This document shows, piece after piece, positions 59,194 to 64,000 of a stretch of DNA of 64,000 bases; within the stretch, counting starts at the first letter, position 1; each line of letters begins with the position of its first letter. The translations under genes were made by a program, and so were the position numbers. This stretch comes from Diplosphaera chodatii. Taxonomy: Eukaryota > Chlorophyta > Trebouxiophyceae > Prasiolales > Stichococcaceae. The notes below the pieces were generated by a model, which was not told the DNA's origin, did not search any database, and worked only from the letters and a program-made list of their open reading frames with translations. The stretch covers positions 2,914,001 through 2,978,000 of the forward strand of contig JAALGY010000031.1 in NCBI GenBank assembly GCA_032358165.1. Reading direction: 5' to 3'.

Positions 59194-62100
59194 ATGGCAC
59201 TGGTGGATCTGGCGGCGCGGCAGGCGGTGCTGTCTGCGCTGCCACCCGCATACTACGAGAAGTCATTCAGTCCAGTACGTAGCATGCCAGTAGCTACAGT
59301 TTGCTATCTAGGACAGAGTCGGCTGGACACAATCAAGCGGCGAAACATGCATATGTGCAGGTGTCATTGCTCGTGGAGCATGTCAGCTGCAATGCATCAC
59401 GACGGGCTGTCTCCGATGCAGGTCCGTGCAGAGCTGGCAGCGCTCAAAAGCGGCTTCCACGTGGACCGCCTGGAGGAAGTCATCGAGTCACGCACCTCCA
59501 TGTTGGAGGTGCCAATTACATTTGGGAGGAAGGGCCCACAGTCACCCGCCGCCTTCCAGCTTGTGTGTGCAACACGCTGCGCTGCCGGCCAGGGCGCTGC
59601 ATGCGGTGGCACCCACCCGCTTCTGCTGCATGCAGGTGATGAGCGAGATGCTAGCGGCGCATGTGCTGTCGCACTACGACACCTTTCTGGAGGGCGTCAA
59701 CACTGTCGCCACTTTTGAGCGCGAGCTGCAGGCATGCAGCTGCCGGCTTCTCAGCACTCCATCTGATGGCACTGCATGTGCAGTGCGCGGTGCAGAGCAC
59801 ATGTCCCACTGAGTGCAGCTGTCAATCAACGAGGCCTCTTGTCCACCTTGTTATCCACCTGATGAGCCATGCAGTCTGTCATTCGCCTGCAGCGCTCGGT
59901 GGCACTGATCAGGCATGCACGCCGCGAGCTCCAAACTGAGCTTGCGTATATTGATGTGGGGTATGCCATCGTGACACATACGGCTGCCAAAGGCCGACTG
60001 CTGGAGACACTGGACATTTTGGTCACACTGGCATCGATCCACAGCCTGCCATCAGCCGTCAAGTGCGCATGTTAGTCTCACCCACGAGCGCGCCTTAATG
60101 CATAGGTTGAGGATTGGACCTGCCCTCCAGCATCACAATGGCGAGCAGAATTTCACCGCTGGTAACTACACGCAGGGACGCAAGCATTGCGCAAGCACTG
60201 GGGCTGTGCGTCCAGGCCTGGAAGTCGCTGGAAGCATTGCCCAGGGCAGCTGCCACAGAAGCACTTCAGGTGGACAGCAGACTGCTGCTGGCACCCAATT
60301 GCACAGCAGTTTCCCTGTTCAGGAGATGCACGATGTGCAGTGTCTGAAACAGGCAACCATCAATCAGCAATACAACCTGACGGCAGCGGCGCTTGGCTCC
60401 TCGCTGAAGGACATCTGCAGCAGGTTCCGCGCAGACAAATACCTAGATGTGAGACACCTGCAGCATGATGATTGCTTCCAGTATGCATGGCTGCAAGCTG
60501 AGGACACCGCATGTCCTACCACCACTGTTCATGCACATGGCCTGCGACCTGAGCAGGTGTTGGAGGGTCACAGGTTTCTAGGCAGCCTGCCGACACTGGG
60601 AGCGGAACTCAATGCCTGTTTTGGCGATGTGCTCGAGGCCGCAGCGCTGCAAGCCATGCAGGCCGTGGTGAACGGCAGAGCAGGTGCCAACGACCGAAGT
60701 GGCCAGCCCAGCAAGGTGCAGAAGCCGCCGCAGCTGGCCAGCATCCATGACGCCGCCAGGCTGCTGCCGCCAGAGCTGTTCAGAGCTGCGCTCTCAAAGG
60801 TGCGCAGTGCTGCGTCACAGCACTGTGGCCCCTGGCGGCATGCAGCTGATGCATCTGCCAGTGCCTGTAGGCATTGCAAGTCTGATGGACTCCGCGCTGA
60901 TCATCGCGCCGCAGGTGCTTGAGGCGGTCTTCGATCTCCTGGTGAACCACCTCCAAGTGGGCCGTTGGCACGAGGATGCCATCACCCAACACCAGGCGCA
61001 GCTGAAAAGCCTCGAGGTTTGCACAAACGCACACATCGATGCCAGCGTCCAGGATTTTCGATTCCTTCCGCTGCCGCGCGCCCCTCGATGCCCACTTGGT
61101 TCATGGGACGTCTTGAAAGTAGCGCCAGCAACAGTTGTGTTGGTCATGTTGTGATTGTTGTGACCTCAGGTTGAGCTGCACAAGCTGGGTGGCGGCGCCT
61201 CCAGACGAGTGACTGAACCTGCGGCAACCCGCAGCAGCGAGGGTAAACCGTACCTGCGCACCATATCTGCCAGCGGCGCCAGTCAGGCACACGGCGAGGA
61301 AAGCCACATGGCGGACACAGCGGCAGCAAGTACAGAGTCAGTCAAGGCGTCACCTGTGCTGACACACGCAGATCTGCCGCCAGTGCCAGACCTGATTACG
61401 GCAGGACTGACGGAAAGTTCACCCAGCCGTGATCAGCAGATGGTCTGTTCTGGCCGATCTAATTGGTATCCTGGCATGCTGTGGCGCTGAGTACACACGC
61501 CTGCCGTGCTCACCGTGCTCAGCATGAGGAGCAGCTACGGGCACGCTTCATCGATAAGTTGCACACCCTGCACCCTGGACCCGCCACATGCATCTTGCAG
61601 GAGGCGGCTGCGGCAGCAGTGGAGGAGCAGCAGGCGTGGGTCGAGGCCCTGGTGGGGCTGCACGAAGCACTGCTGCAGGGCCGCCGCTTCGTGTGGGCGC
61701 AGGCCCACCGCGCCATCAGCCTGCTGGTGCTGTCGCCGCAGGCGCTGCAGCCGGAGCACCTCGTGCAGGTGGGCATACAGCCTGCGGCCCCTAGCGACAC
61801 TATGCAGGACTTTACAGCACGATACCCACGAGGTACGTCTCGAGTGTCCATCTAGCTGCTCCCTCGAGTTGCCAACACCCCAACTTCACCAGTCTGATGC
61901 CGTCAGGCTGGCCTGTCATGCGCATGGCTTGGCGACACATCTACGCTTCACACCGCCAGTTCGGCTGAGGGAAATCGGCACATGCGCCAGGTGCTGAGCT
62001 GGGCTTCGGCAGCGGTGGAGCTGGGTGAGGCCTTCAGCGGAGACGACAGCCGGCAGCTGCGGCAGGCGCTGGCAACCTCGGCGCAGGAGGCGTTCGCCAG

Positions 62101-63969
62101 GTACCATGCGGCGCAGCTGCAGCGGCTGCAGGCCGGGCTTGCCCGCGAGTCGTGGCGGCGCGCTGATGTCGACGCTTCAGGTACGACTTCTCCTGTCAAG
62201 TTACTGTCGTCACCCACCCCAACTTATCGAGCCTCAAGCTGCCGATAGCTGCCAATCCACCTCAGCAGCGTCGCGCATTTTGCTGCAGGGCTGCCAGAAC
62301 TGGGCTCGGTGCTGCAGCCGCCGCGCAGGGCTGACGCGTCTGGATGCGCGCCAGCGTTCGAGGAGCTGGCCGCTGCTGGCAACCCCTGGCGTCACAAGCA
62401 GCCGCCTGGCAGCGCAGCGGCAGGTCCGGGCCAGGCCCCCGGTGGTCATGCAGCAGCAGCAGCAGTCATGCAAGGGGTCAAGTCCGTCAGCCCCGTGCCA
62501 CACACGGTGCTGCAGAAGCTGGAAGCAAGCCAGCCTGGAGCACAGCAGCTCACCCGAGGGCAGGAAGCAGGCCAGAAACAGGTTAAGCTAGGAGCCAGTT
62601 CGTCTGCTGAAGACACTGGTAGCATTGCCGCAGGGTGGGGCGGTGCGCAGCACAGCACGGCAGTGTCAGACGTGACAGCTAACAGCACAGGCAGCATCTC
62701 CTATGCACTTGGGACATCACATGCGGGTAAGCAGCAGCAGCAGCAGCAGCAGCCGCTGCCGCCTCAAACAACGGTCCTGACGGCCACATCGATGCAGCTT
62801 GCGCTACGGCTGCGCGACTACTGTGAGCTCATCAGGTCAGACGGACATCACACTATTGCATGTGCATCCTGGAGTCCCCGGCCTGCTAGATTCGCAATGT
62901 AGCGCGTCTATTGCATATCCTGCTTGCAGCACACTTATGAATGTGCAAGCTGCCTCCATTGCAGGGTGCTGTCGCCGGCGCCATATGTGTTCGAGGGCTT
63001 GTGTGCGCTGTTCCAGTTGTTCCTGCTGCACACCTTCGCCGCGTTCTCAGGCGTGCGGATGGGCGCACTGCTCAACGACCAGCCACTGATCAGGGCAAGC
63101 CTGCACGGCACTGCCAGCACGACAACAGGGTTGCAACGTCATTCTTGTAATGTATGACAGCCTCTGGACCAGCCAGCACCATTGTGCGCTTGCTCCCAAC
63201 TCTGCAGTAGATGGCGTCACGATCGTTGTAGCATCACATCTTTCATTGGTCTGCAGGGGTCACCAGAGGATGCTGTGCCACAGCGGCTGAGGCGGCTGCT
63301 GACGAGCATCTGCGCCGCGCCCTGGCTGGAGCCGCTCCGCAGCACCTACGTGCAGGCAAGGACACCAGCTGCAAATGCCGCACCATGCACCAGTGTGTCT
63401 GCAGGGCGTCCGCTTGATGCTTGGCGCCAATTTTGGCGCAGTCTGAGCCTGCTCCCCGCACGTGCAGAGCAGCCGGATTTTCATGTCCTCACGGCCGACG
63501 GCAGAGGTTCCTGCCGCAGCCTGGCGCTGCCTGCGTCGGCATCTCTCTTCAGGGACTCGATCGCGGTGGCCAGCATCGATGCTGCGCTCCAGCGCATCAA
63601 GGTATTGTATTGTTCCTGTCAAAACACGTGGTGGACCATGCCCAGAATGCCGTGCATGAACAGCATGCTGTCTGTACATGCATACATATGAGCGCTGCAG
63701 CTCCTAAGCACAACACGCCTTTTGCAAGTAGCAAGTAGCTTGCCTGTCAGCAGGCAGAGATGCCGAGCATGAAGGGCTTCAGCAGCACCGGAAGTTTCTC
63801 AGCCGGCATGACGGGGAGGGAGGCGGACAGGCGGGCCACAGACGCCCAGTTCGTGGTGGACCGCTCAGCCAGGAGCGCCAGCGCAGCTGGTGATGAGGCT
63901 GCGCCCCAGCAGAGCCGCCAGACAGTGCAGGCTTCTGGTGCGCTGAGCAATTCTACTGGTTTTGTCGAT
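59194..63969 (+). CDS. VPS50: VPS50/syndetin-like vesicle-tethering subunit, 3'-truncated by window end
   Basis: In-phase exons: 59194-59274, 59422-59508, 59636-59731, 59875-60062, 60176-60269, 60323-60448, 60557-60799, 60915-61016, 61170-61442, 61523-61768, 61991-62180, 62289-62835, 62965-63094 and 63257-63355. Then comes an unresolved stretch to 63601, and 63754-63969. The N-terminus follows the syndetin (VPS54_N/DUF2450) order: LPPAYYEKSFSP, RLEEVIESRTSMLE, LSHYDTFLEGVNTVATFERE, then RHARRELQTELAYID and GRLLETLDILVTLASIHSLP. PYVFEGLCALFQLFLLHTFA resembles the C-terminal DUF2451 helix. Syndetin replaces VPS54 in the EARP complex, which recycles endocytosed cargo. An Ala/Gln-rich insert in the 62289 exon has a (CAG)7 tract. 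Three introns appear to use GC donors (59732, 63095, 63356). The gene continues beyond the donor at 63970. Confidence 0.75.
62732..62752 (+). repeat. (CAG)7 microsatellite encoding polyGln
   Basis: Seven consecutive CAG codons in the low-complexity insert of the VPS50-like exon 62289-62835. Confidence 0.85.
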
Positions 63970-64000
63970 GTAAGAATGACTCAGAACACGCAAGGCACAG

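Overview
The window is nuclear DNA of a eukaryote, most likely a chlorophyte green alga. The signs are GC-rich sequence, many short introns with strong TGCAG| acceptors, two plant/green-algal-specific SBP-box transcription factors, a giant Pro-rich, PA14-like cell-wall-type protein, and a eukaryotic Pol II subunit, poly(A) polymerase and SUMO protease. Nothing looks bacterial, organellar or viral. I saw no rRNA, tRNA or CRISPR array. Exon models were built by hand from splice sites and reading phase. For most genes the summed exons are in frame from ATG to stop.

Layout. 1-2.4 kb (+): the 3' part of a HEAT-repeat protein. 2.7-7.6 kb (-): a coiled-coil protein, possibly CCDC13-like. 8.26-9.92 kb (-): a divergent PARP-fold protein with an N-terminal acylation motif. 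10.4-12.3 kb (-): two tandem GFA/CENP-V-like zinc proteins. 12.8-17.9 kb (-): a ULP1/SENP SUMO protease. 18.6-23.1 kb (+): poly(A) polymerase. 24.2-26.1 kb (-): a METTL21/FAM86-type methyltransferase. 27.2-32.4 kb (+): SBP-box factor 1. 32.4-35 kb: no recognisable gene. 35-45.5 kb (+): a protein of about 2,500 residues with six PA14-like modules joined by Pro-rich repeats. 46.6-49.5 kb (-): SBP-box factor 2. 51.1-51.4 kb (-): a small acidic protein. 52.1-53.9 kb (+): an RsmE rRNA methyltransferase. 54.2-55.4 kb (-): a membrane-anchored NudC/CS-domain protein. 55.9-57 kb (+): RPB4. 57.5-58.4 kb (-): a UBE2E-type ubiquitin-conjugating enzyme. 59.2-64 kb (+): a VPS50/syndetin-like protein cut by the window end.

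Most genes are unrelated housekeeping genes, often in divergent or convergent pairs. Themes include mRNA synthesis and 3' processing (RPB4, poly(A) polymerase), ubiquitin/SUMO (UBE2E, ULP1), and two SBP transcription factors flanking the giant wall-type gene.

The least ordinary items are: the PARP-fold protein with lost catalytic residues and an MGSCCSS N-terminus; small tandem duplications that copy splice acceptors (ULP1, poly(A) polymerase); recurrent GC-AG introns; the RxSF repeat tail of SBP factor 1; and the modular PA14-like/PPDFR protein.
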